A DNA stretch of 64,000 nt from Streptomyces sp. CB01635 (GCF_002803065.1 NZ_NNBL01000001.1:402646-466645), one strand, 5' to 3'. Shown: positions 44,817-54,746, counted from the stretch's first letter. The notes: a model not told the origin generated them from the letters alone. Translations and numbers: made by a program.

Positions 44817-46507
44817 GCGGTGCTCTCCTTCAGTTCGGCGACCTGCCGGGCCACCAGTTCCTCGTGCTCCTCGACGTCGCGGCGCGCGTCGCGCGGCCGC
44901 CACCTGCCCGTCATCACGAAGATGAACGGCAGGAACAGCACCTGCCCGCCGAGACACACCCACCACCAGGTCTGCCACGCGTGCGCGTTGTCCGCGCTCG
45001 CCCGCTGCACCTCGGGCCCGTGCTCGCGCAGGATCTTCAGCTGCGGCGCCGCCTTCTGCACGGTCTCCCGACCTTCGGCGCCGACCTCCTTCCGGGCCTG
45101 GGCCAGCAGCGGGGCGGGCACCTTGTCCGGCGCGTACGAGCCGAGTTCGGCGAAGAGCTTCGGGTGGGCGTTCGTGATGGCGAGGGCCGGAGCCGCCTGC
45201 ACCGACGCCGCCTTGACCTCCGCGCCGTGTTCGATCAGCGGGGTCACGGTGCTCACGACGAGCGGTACGAAGGCGGCGGACAGGGCGACGGTGATCCGCA
45301 CGATCCAGCCCCACACGGCGAGACCCGTGGCGGTGGCCGCCGGGTTGTGCCGCTCGACCGTCTCCGTGAAGCTCGCCATCCACGGCGAGTAGGCGATACC
45401 GCTGGTGACGCCGATGCCCGCCACGATGAACGCGAACGTGTAGTAGCCGGTGTGCGGTTGGGTGGCGTGCAGGGTGAACGCCAGCGTGAAGCCTATGGAC
45501 CCGAGCGCGCCGAGCAGCATGAAGGGCTTGCGCACGCGCAGGCGGTCGGAGAACAGGCCGGCCAGGACCAGCGAGATCGCGTTCGCTCCCCAGTACCAGT
45601 TCAGCAGGGCGTTGGCGCGCTGCGGGGTGTATCCGAAGTTGGTGGCGAAGTAGAGCACGAAGTTGCCGACGGCGGCGAAGTACAGCAGGAGGTAGACGCT
45701 GATGGCGACGGCGGAGCCGATGACGTCGAGGCGGAGCATCTGGCGCCACTGACCGCGCAGCGCCGTCTTGGTGTCCATCCCCTTGGCGCGCGCCTCGACC
45801 AGCGCGCGGTCGCGCAGGCTCACCATGATCTGGTCGCGCAGCGCCGGGGCCAGCTCACGCAGTCCGAACAGCGCGACGACGAACATGGCGAGGCCGCTGA
45901 TGCCCGCGAAGCGGATCTCGTCCTGCCAGGTGGTGGAGCCGCTGAAGGTGCGGGAGGTGACGGCGGTGACCACGAGGCTGCCGATGATCGGCCCCATCGT
46001 CCAGTAGCCCATCGCCGAGGCCCGGCCGAGCTGCGGAGAGAAGTCCCTGATGAGCGCCGGGGTGGCGACCAGGATCATGCCCTCGACGAGTGACACGGCC
46101 GCGTAGATGAGCAGATAGCTCGCCTTGCCCGGCGCGTTGGGCAGGGCGAACGTGGTGAGCAGGCCGACCACCAGCAGGCCGTAGACCACGATGTTCGCCC
46201 GGCCCCAGCGGTCGGCGAGGCCGGCCACCAGGGACGAGAAGGCGCCCACCGCGTTGGCGGCCACCGATATGTAGACGAAGTACAGGAACGTCATGTGGTA
46301 GTGGCTGATGATGGCTGTCGACACCGCGTACTGGATGTACAGCTGGTAGTAGAGAACGATCGTGGCGAGCACGACGATGCCCAGGTACCAGTACCGGGGA
46401 CCACTCTCGGGGTAGTGGTCGAGCCGTCTGCCGCCGAGGCGGCTCAGAGCTGAGGGGATCGGCCGGCTGGTGCGCCGCGCCGTGTCCGCCGGTGACGAAA
46501 CCGACAT
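44813..46507 (-). CDS. MFS transporter coupled to the amidase
   Basis: A 564-residue permease, longer than typical 12-span MFS proteins because of a 100-residue hydrophilic segment before the last span (AEVKAASVQAAP... ADNAHAWQTWWWV). Loop 2-3 reads AGLADRWGRANIVVYG, the MFS consensus. ATG 46507 is chosen because GGGAGG sits four bases upstream; ATG 46510 and GTG 46531 are in frame but badly spaced. A TetR-type dyad lies 55 bp upstream. Confidence 0.88.
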   Translation of the reverse strand: MSVSSPADTARRTSRPIPSALSRLGGRRLDHYPESGPRYWYLGIVVLATIVLYYQLYIQYAVSTAIISHYHMTFLYFVYISVAANAVGAFSSLVAGLADRWGRANIVVYGLLVVGLLTTFALPNAPGKASYLLIYAAVSLVEGMILVATPALIRDFSPQLGRASAMGYWTMGPIIGSLVVTAVTSRTFSGSTTWQDEIRFAGISGLAMFVVALFGLRELAPALRDQIMVSLRDRALVEARAKGMDTKTALRGQWRQMLRLDVIGSAVAISVYLLLYFAAVGNFVLYFATNFGYTPQRANALLNWYWGANAISLVLAGLFSDRLRVRKPFMLLGALGSIGFTLAFTLHATQPHTGYYTFAFIVAGIGVTSGIAYSPWMASFTETVERHNPAATATGLAVWGWIVRITVALSAAFVPLVVSTVTPLIEHGAEVKAASVQAAPALAITNAHPKLFAELGSYAPDKVPAPLLAQARKEVGAEGRETVQKAAPQLKILREHGPEVQRASADNAHAWQTWWWVCLGGQVLFLPFIFVMTGRWRPRDARRDVEEHEELVARQVAELKESTA

Positions 46508-46561
46508 CATGCCTCCCTGCTGTCGAGACACACGCCAGCGTGTGCATGGTCGGGGAGGCTA

Positions 46562-46579
46562 ATACCGTCCAGTCGGTAT
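46562..46579. promoter_or_regulatory. Inverted repeat ATACCG-N6-CGGTAT, TetR-like operator of the MFS-amidase operon
   Basis: A perfect 6+6 bp dyad with a 6-bp spacer, 55-72 bp before the MFS start. The form (ACCG/CGGT half-sites) is typical of TetR/AcrR regulators of transporters. No such regulator is encoded in the window. Confidence 0.55.
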
Positions 46580-46629
46580 CTCCTAGGGGTAGGACAAGGG
46601 TTTGTGATCTCGTTATGGCGGGAGTGTGT

Positions 46630-46666
46630 GGCCCGGGCCTGCCCCGGAGGCGGGCAGGCCCGGGCC
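46630..46666 (-). terminator. Terminator of the GH95-like gene
   Basis: A perfect 15-bp GC stem (GGCCCGGGCCTGCCC with its complement) and a 7-nt loop, 20 bp beyond the stop of the minus-strand glycosidase gene and upstream of the MFS promoter. Confidence 0.9.
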
Positions 46667-46685
46667 GCGGGGATACGCGTCGGCG

Positions 46686-49013
46686 TCAGGCGGGCAGTCC
46701 CCAGCGCTCCGCCGGCGCGTTCGCCGTGACCGGCTCGACGCTCAGGCCGGGGCGGTCGCCCTTCGCCGTGACGAGCGCCGAGTCGCCCTTGCGCAGGGTG
46801 ATCCGGATCGCGCCGTCGCCCGCGTCCTCGTAGCGCAGCGGCCTGCCCCGGCCGTCGCGTACGTCGACCGCGCCCGCGATGCCGTGCCGCACCACACACG
46901 GCGCGCCCGCCTCGCTCACGAGCCGCACCCAGCGCGTCGTGCCGCCCTCGCGTACCGCGCTCAGCAGAAAGGCGCCCTGCGTACGGAAGTTGTGGACGGC
47001 GAGGTCCTTCCATGCGGCGGGCAGGGTCGGGAAGACGCGGATCACGTCGCCCCAGGACTGGCACAGCATGTCGTGCAGGGACTGGGCGGCCGACAGCGGC
47101 GTCTCGATGACCGGGCCCGACTCCTTGTACATGGTGTTTGCCTGGATGAAGCGGGACATCAGCTGGCCCAGGTACTTCAGGGCGTCCTCGCCCTTGCCGA
47201 GCAGCGCCGACATCGAGGCCGCGCCCGTGAACGTATAGCCCTGGAGGGCCCCTTCGAAGCCGACCCAGTGGGCCAGCGACTTCTCGATCAGGGCGAGTTC
47301 GTCGGGGGTGCGGCCGGTCAGCTCGTACAGCGGGTACACCGCGAGCATGTGCGAGTAGTGGCGGTGTGACTTCGCGAAGGGGATGTCCGCGCCGATCATG
47401 AAGCCGTTCATGTCCGTCGGGTAGGCCACGCGTCTGGCGAGCACCTCGCGCCAGCGCGGCGCCAACTCGTCCTCGATGCCCAGGAGTTCGGCCGAATCCA
47501 GGAGGGTACGGCAGCCCCACGTCAGGAGCATCAGGTCGTAGTTGCAGTCGCGGGTGTTGCCGCCGTACTCGGGAGAGAACGTCGCGGGCAGGTGCAGCCT
47601 GCCGTCGGCTCCCGGCTCCAGGAAGTGCAGGTAGTAGTTGATCGCCTTGCGCAGCAGGGGGAAGAGGACGTCGCGCAGGATCTTCTCGTCCATGGTGTGC
47701 CGGTAGCTCAGCCACACGTTGTGCAGCGCCCAGGTGAGGTTGCCGACCTCGGGCGTCGGAGTGTCCTGGCCGGGGATGCCGACGCCGTAGCCCTGCGCGT
47801 TGCTCGTCGCGCCGCCGTTGACGAGGTGCATGTCCGTGGTGCGCGGGATGCCGAGCGAGTCGGCGCGGTACGGGGCGGCCATCTCGGCGGTGAGGTTGTC
47901 CCGGAACTCGCCCAGCGCCCGTGTGACGGCGTCGAGTTCGAGGTGGTTCGAGCCGTGGATCAGCCAGTACTCCAGCTGCACGTTGAGGTTCCACCAGGTC
48001 GCGGGCCACGGCGTCGGCTCCAGCCAGGGGCCGCTGGTCGCCATGACGGGGGCGTCCCGGCGGGCGGCGGACGCCGTCTTGTAGAGCTGGATCCAGTAGA
48101 AGCGCTGGATGCGCGCGTCGGGGACGGACAGGAAGCTCTTGCGGTAGTACGCGTGCCACCAGGCGCGATGGGTCACGGCGAGGGCGTCGTAGGGGAGCAC
48201 GGCCGCGGCGCGCACCGCCCGGACGGCCCGGTCGCGGGCGGTGGACTTCGGGAAGGAGTGCGCCACGTTCACGTACAGCGTCCGCCGCTCGCCGCGGGTG
48301 CGCTCGCGCCAGGCGGTGACGTGCTGGCCGCCGGACAGGAGCGGCTGGACGGAGGCGGAGATGCCGTCGTACTCACCGGACTCGGCGGGCGGGTTGCCCT
48401 CGTAGCCGGCCGGGATCGGCTGGAACGCGGCGCGCGGGCTGATCGACTGGGCGGGGTGGAAGACCCACGCGAAGCCGCGCTCGCCCTCGGACGGGGTGAC
48501 CTCGACGGCGAGGACGGAGAGCGCGTTGGTGACCTGGGCGCGGATCGTGAGCGTGCCCTTGTCGGTGGTGAGGGTGCCGGTCAGCTCCGCGTCGCGAAGG
48601 CGCAGGCGCCAGTCGAGGCCGGTGATGGCGCCGACGGGTTCCAGCGTGAAGTAGCCGATGGGCAGCCTGGCCAGACCGAACAGGGAGCCGAACTCCGGGC
48701 GGTGGTCCTGGACCTCGGAGTGCTGGACGTTGAAGCGGATCGCGTTCTTCCCGGGCTCCTGGTAGATCCCGGAGCCGAGGAGGCCGTTGCCCAGGTACGG
48801 GCCCTCGTACCAGGTCTTCGGCATCTTCTGCCAGACGAGGTCGGCGTCGTCGAGGACGGTGCGCCAGGCGTCCTCGGAGGGAGCGCTCACCGCTGTGGCG
48901 GGGGTCGCGACGGGGGTGGCGGCGGTGGCCTGTGACGGCAGCCCGCCCGCCAGCGCGGCCCCGGCGAGGGTGGATCCGGTGGCGAGCACGGTCCTTCTGG
49001 ACGGTCTTGGCAT
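46686..49013 (-). CDS. Tat-exported GH95-like glycoside hydrolase
   Basis: A 775-residue secreted protein with a twin-arginine signal (PSRRTVLATGSTLAGAALAGGLP). The mature part resembles the GH95 alpha-L-fucosidase/galactosidase fold: N-terminal sandwich (MPKTWYEGPYLGNGLLGSGIYQE), an (alpha/alpha)6 barrel from about residue 300 with WNLNVQLEYW, and the conserved KSHRHYSHMLAVYPLYEL. The C-terminal part (DVIRVFPTLPAAWKDLAVHNFRTQGAFLLSAVREGG) is also GH95-like. The catalytic residues could not be assigned with confidence. GGAGG lies seven bases before ATG 49013. Confidence 0.85.
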   Translation of the reverse strand: MPRPSRRTVLATGSTLAGAALAGGLPSQATAATPVATPATAVSAPSEDAWRTVLDDADLVWQKMPKTWYEGPYLGNGLLGSGIYQEPGKNAIRFNVQHSEVQDHRPEFGSLFGLARLPIGYFTLEPVGAITGLDWRLRLRDAELTGTLTTDKGTLTIRAQVTNALSVLAVEVTPSEGERGFAWVFHPAQSISPRAAFQPIPAGYEGNPPAESGEYDGISASVQPLLSGGQHVTAWRERTRGERRTLYVNVAHSFPKSTARDRAVRAVRAAAVLPYDALAVTHRAWWHAYYRKSFLSVPDARIQRFYWIQLYKTASAARRDAPVMATSGPWLEPTPWPATWWNLNVQLEYWLIHGSNHLELDAVTRALGEFRDNLTAEMAAPYRADSLGIPRTTDMHLVNGGATSNAQGYGVGIPGQDTPTPEVGNLTWALHNVWLSYRHTMDEKILRDVLFPLLRKAINYYLHFLEPGADGRLHLPATFSPEYGGNTRDCNYDLMLLTWGCRTLLDSAELLGIEDELAPRWREVLARRVAYPTDMNGFMIGADIPFAKSHRHYSHMLAVYPLYELTGRTPDELALIEKSLAHWVGFEGALQGYTFTGAASMSALLGKGEDALKYLGQLMSRFIQANTMYKESGPVIETPLSAAQSLHDMLCQSWGDVIRVFPTLPAAWKDLAVHNFRTQGAFLLSAVREGGTTRWVRLVSEAGAPCVVRHGIAGAVDVRDGRGRPLRYEDAGDGAIRITLRKGDSALVTAKGDRPGLSVEPVTANAPAERWGLPA

Positions 49014-49166
49014 GGCGCAGCCTCCACGTGTCGAAGCGGACGTCGATTCATCGGAGCTATCCCCTGCGGCAAGCTAGAGATGTGACGAGAGCCCGTCAAT
49101 ATGCTGGGAGAGATCCGATGTAACTCGCGCTATGTGGATGCTGTACGTGTACATGAACCGGAGCGG

Positions 49167-49649
49167 CTAGCCCCAGATCGCGGCCCCGATCCAGGCGCCC
49201 ACGATGAGCAGGCAGGCGAAGAGTTCGGCCAGGACACTGGAGCCGCCGGCACGCATCGCGGTCCGGGTCGAGGCGACGGCGTCGCCGTGCCGTCCGAGGC
49301 GCAGGCGCTCGCAGAGGTAGATACCTCCGATGAACCCCGGGATCGATCCGATCACCGGGATCACGCAGAAACCGACGAGGGCGCCGGTCCCCGCCCATAT
49401 CGCGGTGCGGCGCGTGGCCCCGCTCTCGCGCAGCCGACGCGGCGGGAGCTGCCAGCGAAGCACCTGGGCGGCGAGCAGGACGGCGGTGGCGCCGACCAGA
49501 ACACCCCAGGCCAGCCCGTTCGGGTCCTGGAGCGACCACACGAGGACCGCGGCCCACACGAGCCACGACCCGGGCACCCCGGGCACGAGCACTCCGCACA
49601 GGCCGAGCAGCATCACCACTCCCACCAGCAGGAGTTCCCACACGCCCAT
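49167..49649 (-). CDS. DUF456 family membrane protein
   Basis: A 160-residue protein with about four membrane spans and the glycine-rich GLCGVLVPGVPGSWLVWAA and GFCVIPVIGSIPGFIGGIYL segments of DUF456. Function unknown. The ATG at 49649 has only a weak GGCAG ribosome site, and the frame is open upstream, so the start may lie further 5'. Confidence 0.82.
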   Translation of the reverse strand: MGVWELLLVGVVMLLGLCGVLVPGVPGSWLVWAAVLVWSLQDPNGLAWGVLVGATAVLLAAQVLRWQLPPRRLRESGATRRTAIWAGTGALVGFCVIPVIGSIPGFIGGIYLCERLRLGRHGDAVASTRTAMRAGGSSVLAELFACLLIVGAWIGAAIWG

Positions 49650-49734
49650 CTGCCAAGAGTGCCGGACAACGGCCGAACCCGCAGATCGCAGAGCTTCACG
49701 CTCCGCCACCACCGACAGCTTCCGGCCGCGGAAG

Positions 49735-50787
49735 TCACCCCTCCGCGCCGTGCTCCCCGGGTCGCTCCTGAATCCGCTCCCCGACCCGGTCCGACCCCGG
49801 CACGTCCCGTGCCACCCAGCCCCGCTCGTACGCATGCCAGCCCAGCTGGAGCCGCGTCGTCACACCGGCCAGTTCCATCAGGCGCTTCACCCTGCGCTGG
49901 ACCGTGCGAAGCCCCAGGTCGAGCTGCTTGGCGACGCTCGCGTCCGTGAGTCCGGCCAGAAGAAGGGAGAGGATCTCCAGGTCCGTGCCGTCGGGGCCGT
50001 CCGGCTCCTGCTCGGTGATCACGCGGCTGCTCTCGCCGAGCCGCAGCGGCAGCGCGTCCCGCCAGACCGCCTCGAACAGTCCGGACAGCGACTCCAGGAG
50101 CCCGCTCGCGTGTACGACGAGCGCCGCGGGCTCCGCCCCGCGCGAGGTCAGCGGCACCATCGCGAGCGCCCCGTCGGCGATCACCAGCTTCGTCGGCACC
50201 CGGTCCACGACCCGTACCTGCTCGTCCCGCCCGATCGCGGCCGACAGCTCCGTCAGCCCCGTCGGCATCGAGAGCACCTCGCGCTCCACCACGACCCGGT
50301 ACGCGACGCCCCGGCCGGTGGCCTGCTCCTCCGCCTCGTTGTCCATCCCCGAGACGACGATCGGATTGCCGGTGACCAGCGCGCACACCTCGTCCGTCGC
50401 ACCCAGCTGAAGCTGCAGGAACCGCTGCGAGACGGCCGCCGCGCCCGTGACCACCTCGACCAGATCGTGCACGGCGGGCTCGGCGGCCTGCGCCCGGTAC
50501 TCCTCCGCGAGCAGCGCCGCCGCCAGCTCCGCCTTCTCCAGCTCGTGCCGCTGCTGCGTCAGGAGCGCGCCGAGCGCGACGCCCGGCGGAGCCGCGACCC
50601 AGCGCCCCGGCCGAGCGGACGACTGTGCCGCGAGCCCGTGCCGCTCCAGTCTGCGCAGCGCGTGCTCGGTCTCGTACTCGGCGAGGGCGAGCCGCCCCGC
50701 GAGATCGGGCACGTCGGCCGCGCCCAGCGACACGAGCGCGCGGTAGGTGCTCTCGTGCATCTCGTCCAGACCTATCGCACCCAGCAT
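49735..50787 (-). CDS. TrmB-type N-terminal / LuxR C-terminal regulator
   Basis: A 350-residue regulator. The N-terminus (STYRALVSLGAADVPDLAGRLALAEYETEHALRRLERHGL) is a TrmB-like winged helix, the middle a sensor or phospholipase-D-like region, and the C-terminus (LEILSLLLAGLTDASVAKQLDLGLRTVQRRVKRLMELAGVTTRLQLG) a LuxR helix-turn-helix. Such regulators commonly sit divergent from subtilisin-like protease genes in Streptomyces, as here. ATG 50787 has a GGAGGGG site nine bases upstream. A 9+9 bp dyad in the 198-bp gap is its probable operator. Confidence 0.87.
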   Translation of the reverse strand: MLGAIGLDEMHESTYRALVSLGAADVPDLAGRLALAEYETEHALRRLERHGLAAQSSARPGRWVAAPPGVALGALLTQQRHELEKAELAAALLAEEYRAQAAEPAVHDLVEVVTGAAAVSQRFLQLQLGATDEVCALVTGNPIVVSGMDNEAEEQATGRGVAYRVVVEREVLSMPTGLTELSAAIGRDEQVRVVDRVPTKLVIADGALAMVPLTSRGAEPAALVVHASGLLESLSGLFEAVWRDALPLRLGESSRVITEQEPDGPDGTDLEILSLLLAGLTDASVAKQLDLGLRTVQRRVKRLMELAGVTTRLQLGWHAYERGWVARDVPGSDRVGERIQERPGEHGAEG

Positions 50788-50929
50788 GCGGCGATGCCCC
50801 TCCCCGAGCCTCGGTTCCGGCGGCACCGTGGCGGGAAACGGCCACGGCACAAACCCGCCGCGCCCCATCTTCCCCGTACCAGCGCTCTCTCTGCCAATGT
50901 GGCGCCACCGCAGCACCAACATCCGCCGG

Positions 50930-50953
50930 GAATACGGCCTTTGTGCCGTATTC
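50930..50953. promoter_or_regulatory. Operator candidate GAATACGGC-N6-GCCGTATTC
   Basis: A perfect 9+9 bp inverted repeat with a CTTTGT spacer, 33 bp upstream of the protease start and about 145 bp upstream of the divergent TrmB-LuxR gene. It could bind the regulator dimer, or form a hairpin in the protease leader. Confidence 0.65.
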
Positions 50954-50985
50954 ACCTGCGCTTTCACCTGGGGAGAGGGAGAGCG

Positions 50986-53900
50986 ATGCGCGCGATATCG
51001 CGTACGGCCTCGGTGGCGGCGACCGCCGTCGTCCTGGCCGTCACCGCGGCCCTGCCTACCGTGGCCGAGCCACGGGAGGACGCCAAGAGACCGCTCGTCG
51101 GCAGCGAGGCGGCCGCGAAGGAGGGGGCGGGCTCCGTCGTCACGCTCGTCACGGGCGACCGGATCCTGGTGACCAAGGACGGTTCGGGCCACAGCGCGGC
51201 CACCGCGCTCCCCGGCGAGGACGGCACCGCCCCCCTCGTGCAGACGCGGACGTCGGGCCAGGACCTCTACGTCTACCCCGCCGGCGCCGTCAAGGCGATC
51301 GCCGACGGCCGCGTCGACGAGGAGCTCTTCAACGTCACGGGCCTCGTCCGCCAGGGCTACGACGACGCGCGCAGCAAGTCGCTGCCGCTCATCGCGGTCT
51401 ACGACAAGTCCGTCGACGTCGCCCGCAGCGCGCCCGCCGCCCCGCGCGGCGCCGAGCGCGGCCTCGTGCTCGACCCCGTCGACGGCGTGGCGCTGAAGGC
51501 CGACAAGAAGAAGGCCGCCGACTTCTGGGCGGACGTCACCAACACCCGCTCCCGCGCCGCCGGCTCCCTCAAGAAGCTGTGGCTCGACGAGAAGGTGGAG
51601 GCCAGCCTCGACCGGTCGACGAAGCAGGTGCACGCCCCCGAGGCGTGGGCCGCCGGCTACGACGGCAAGGGCACCAAGGTCGCCGTTCTCGACACCGGTG
51701 TCGACACCGACCACCCCGACCTCAAGGGGCGCGTCGCCGAGTCGAAGAACTTCACCGACTCGCCCGACGCGACCGACCATCAGGGCCACGGCACCCACAC
51801 CACGTCCACCGTCGGCGGGACCGGCGCGGCGAGCGACGGCAAGAAGCGCGGCGTCGCCCCCGGCACCTCGCTCCTCAACGGCAAGGTCCTCAACGACTCG
51901 GGCTCCGGCGCCACTTCGTGGATCATCGCCGGCATGCAGTGGGCCGTCGACCAGGGCGCCGACGTCGTCTCCATGAGCCTCGGCAACCCCGCACAGACCG
52001 ACTGCACCGACCCGATGGCCATCGCCACCGAAGAACTCGCGCAGTCCTCGAAGAACACCCTCTTCGTCATCGCGGCGGGCAACACCGGCCCCGGCAACAA
52101 CTCCGTGTCCTCACCCGGCTGCGCCCCGAGCGTCCTGACCGTCGGTGCCGTCGACCGCGACGACTCCACCGCGAGCTTCTCCAGCCGCGGCCCGGCCTAC
52201 GGCTCGCACACCCTCAAGCCCGAGATCACCGCGCCCGGCGTCGACATCTCGGCCGCCGCCGCGGGCGGCCGGGGCGTCTACGCGTACCAGTCCATGAGCG
52301 GTACGTCGATGGCGACCCCGCACGTCGCGGGCGCCGCCGCCATCGTCAAGCAGCGCCACCCCGACTGGAGCGCGCAGCAGATCAAGTCGGCCCTCGTGTC
52401 CTCCGCGGACGCGGCCATCCCCGGCGACGTGCGCGAGACCGGCGGCGGCCGCCTCGACGTGAAGGCCGCGGTCGACGAGAAGGTGCTCGGCGCGAGCGCC
52501 GTCCAGGGCGGCAGCTTCAACTGGCCGCAGGACAGCAGCGACCGCACCACCGTCGACGTGCCCTACACCAACACCACCGACAAGCCGGTCCGGCTGAGCC
52601 TTGCCGTCCAGGGCGTCACCGGCAACGACGGCTCCGCGGTCCACTCCTCCGTCGCGAAGCTCGGCGAGCGCACGGTCACCGTCCCCGCGGGCGCGACCGT
52701 CAAGGTCCCGCTGAAGATCGACCCCACCGCCTCGCTCAGGGCCGCCCAGTACGGCGACGTCACCGGCCGCGTCCTCGCCACCGCCGACGGCGTCAGCGTC
52801 TCCACGCCCTTCTCGCTGTACGTACAGCCCGAGACGGTCACCCTGCGGGTCAAGCTCGTCGACCGCTCCGGCAAGCCCGCCGACGCCCAGTCGTCCGTCG
52901 ACCTGATCGGCACCGACGACGCCAGAGGCGAGCGCCGCTTCAACGAGGGCGCGGCCGACCAGACGTACCAGGTGCGTCCGGGCCGCTACTTCCTCTCCAG
53001 CTTCGTCGCCACGCCCGACACCGAGGGCACCCTTCTCAACTCCCTTTCCTACCTGGCCCGTCCGCAGCTCGAGGTGAAGAAGGACACCACCGTCGTCCTC
53101 GACGCCCGCAAGGCCGGCCGATTGAGCGTGAAGACCGACAAGGCGTCCGAAGTGCGCGGAGCCACCCTCGGGTTCGCCCGCAGCTGGGACGACACCTGGC
53201 TGCACGCCGGCACCGCGGGCGGCGGCCGCAGCATCGCCGGCTACTACGCCGACGTCGAGGGCCGGGCCACCGACGGCACCTTCGAGTTCGACAGCTTCTG
53301 GCGCGCTGCGGCCCCGCAGCTCACCGAGTTCGGCGTCGAAGGCGGCCCCACGCTGCACGCGGTGGCCGGGGCGACGAACTCCGCGAACCTCGACGGCTCC
53401 GGCAAGGCCCAGGTCGTCGATGCCAAGTCCGGTACGGCCGCCGAGCTCGCCGCGGCCGGCGTCAAGGGCAAGATCGCTCTGGTCAAGCTCGCCGACAACG
53501 GCGCGGCCGCGGCCGTGGCCAAGGCGGCCAAGGACGCCGGAGCCATCGCCGTCCTCGCCCACCGCTCGATTCCGGGGCGCTTCTACCCGTCCGTCGGCTT
53601 CATCGGCGGCTCCCTGCCCGTCATCGGTATCCCGTCCGACGAGGCCGCCGACCTGCTCACCCGGATCGGCGCCGGCGACGTGACCCTCCGCTGGAAGGGC
53701 ACGGCGAAGAGCCCGTACTTCTACAACCTGGCCTTCCCCGAGAGCGGCCCGGTGCAGAGCGCGCGCACCTACACCGTCCGCGACCGCGACCTCGCCGAGA
53801 ACAAGGCGACGTACCGAGCGATGGGTACGCCCACCGACTACATGGACATGCCCAGCGTCACGCGCCCCAGCGGACTCACGGCCTACTTCGGTGACTTCGA

Positions 53901-54732
53901 GACCGTGGCGGCGCCCTCCCACCGCACTGAGCTCTACTCGGCGGGTACCACCGGCTTCGGCCACCAGGTCTCCAGCAGCTTCCCCTGGGGCGAGTACATG
54001 ATCGACCCGGTGCGCACGTACAAGAAGGGCGAGCACCGCACCGAGGAGTGGTACGGCGGCGTGCTCGCGCCCACCACGCCCCTCGACGAGGCGGGGAAGC
54101 CGGCGCTCGCCGCCGAGCGTCAGGGCAACCTGATCGGTGTCGCGCCCGGCTTCTGGGGCGACAGTGAACACCAGGGCGTCCAGGGCAGCTTCGGCGACTT
54201 CGGTGGCATGGAGCTGAAGCGCGACGGCGAGGTCATCGGGGACAGCGCCTGGCCGTCCGGTGTGTTCGACGTCCCGGCCGACGACTCGTCGTACGACCTG
54301 ACGCTCAACACGTTCAAGCAGAGTTTCGGCGCCTGGAACCGCTCCACGCAGACGACGACGACCTGGTCGTTCCGCTCGCACCTCGAGGAGAACGTCTACT
54401 CGCAGGGCATCCCGCTGCTCTTCCCGCACTACGCCCTTCCGCAGGACGACCTCAAGACGCTGCCCGCCACGGACGGCCAGCGGATCACGCTCACCGCGAC
54501 CGGCCACGCCGGCTACACGCCCGGCAGGATCACCTCGGCCGAGCTGTCGTACTCCTACGACGGCGGCACCACGTGGACCGAGGCGCCGACCAGTGAGCGT
54601 GACGGCAAGTGGAGCGCGACCGTGAACCACGCGGGCGCCTCCGGCAAGCCGGTCACGCTCAAGGCCGAACTGACCGACTCCAAGGGGAACTCGGTCACGC
54701 AGACGGTGACGCGCGCCTACGACGTGCGCTGA
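50986..54732 (+). CDS. Secreted subtilisin-family (S8) serine protease, multidomain
   Basis: A 1248-residue exported protease: signal peptide (1-28), propeptide (about 40-190), and S8 catalytic domain (about 215-480) with D236 in LDTGVD, H268 in GHGTHT, oxyanion Asn in AAGNTGPG and S441 in GTSMATPH. About 770 residues follow, including beta-sandwich modules and a PA-like domain near 780-890 (GVKGKIALVKLADNGAAAAVAKAAKDAGAIAVLAH). In many subtilases the PA domain is inserted inside the catalytic domain; here it lies downstream. GGAGAGGGAGAG precedes ATG 50986. The frame is open upstream but lacks signal character. It is controlled by the divergent regulator, and a U-tailed terminator follows. 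Confidence 0.92.
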   Translation: MRAISRTASVAATAVVLAVTAALPTVAEPREDAKRPLVGSEAAAKEGAGSVVTLVTGDRILVTKDGSGHSAATALPGEDGTAPLVQTRTSGQDLYVYPAGAVKAIADGRVDEELFNVTGLVRQGYDDARSKSLPLIAVYDKSVDVARSAPAAPRGAERGLVLDPVDGVALKADKKKAADFWADVTNTRSRAAGSLKKLWLDEKVEASLDRSTKQVHAPEAWAAGYDGKGTKVAVLDTGVDTDHPDLKGRVAESKNFTDSPDATDHQGHGTHTTSTVGGTGAASDGKKRGVAPGTSLLNGKVLNDSGSGATSWIIAGMQWAVDQGADVVSMSLGNPAQTDCTDPMAIATEELAQSSKNTLFVIAAGNTGPGNNSVSSPGCAPSVLTVGAVDRDDSTASFSSRGPAYGSHTLKPEITAPGVDISAAAAGGRGVYAYQSMSGTSMATPHVAGAAAIVKQRHPDWSAQQIKSALVSSADAAIPGDVRETGGGRLDVKAAVDEKVLGASAVQGGSFNWPQDSSDRTTVDVPYTNTTDKPVRLSLAVQGVTGNDGSAVHSSVAKLGERTVTVPAGATVKVPLKIDPTASLRAAQYGDVTGRVLATADGVSVSTPFSLYVQPETVTLRVKLVDRSGKPADAQSSVDLIGTDDARGERRFNEGAADQTYQVRPGRYFLSSFVATPDTEGTLLNSLSYLARPQLEVKKDTTVVLDARKAGRLSVKTDKASEVRGATLGFARSWDDTWLHAGTAGGGRSIAGYYADVEGRATDGTFEFDSFWRAAAPQLTEFGVEGGPTLHAVAGATNSANLDGSGKAQVVDAKSGTAAELAAAGVKGKIALVKLADNGAAAAVAKAAKDAGAIAVLAHRSIPGRFYPSVGFIGGSLPVIGIPSDEAADLLTRIGAGDVTLRWKGTAKSPYFYNLAFPESGPVQSARTYTVRDRDLAENKATYRAMGTPTDYMDMPSVTRPSGLTAYFGDFETVAAPSHRTELYSAGTTGFGHQVSSSFPWGEYMIDPVRTYKKGEHRTEEWYGGVLAPTTPLDEAGKPALAAERQGNLIGVAPGFWGDSEHQGVQGSFGDFGGMELKRDGEVIGDSAWPSGVFDVPADDSSYDLTLNTFKQSFGAWNRSTQTTTTWSFRSHLEENVYSQGIPLLFPHYALPQDDLKTLPATDGQRITLTATGHAGYTPGRITSAELSYSYDGGTTWTEAPTSERDGKWSATVNHAGASGKPVTLKAELTDSKGNSVTQTVTRAYDVR

Positions 54733-54746
54733 TCACCGAACGAGCC

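Noticed and set aside
49330..50985. In-frame upstream extension of the subtilase by about 550 codons
   Set aside because: It runs antisense through the TrmB-LuxR and DUF456 genes. ATG 50986 has a ribosome site and starts a proper signal peptide.
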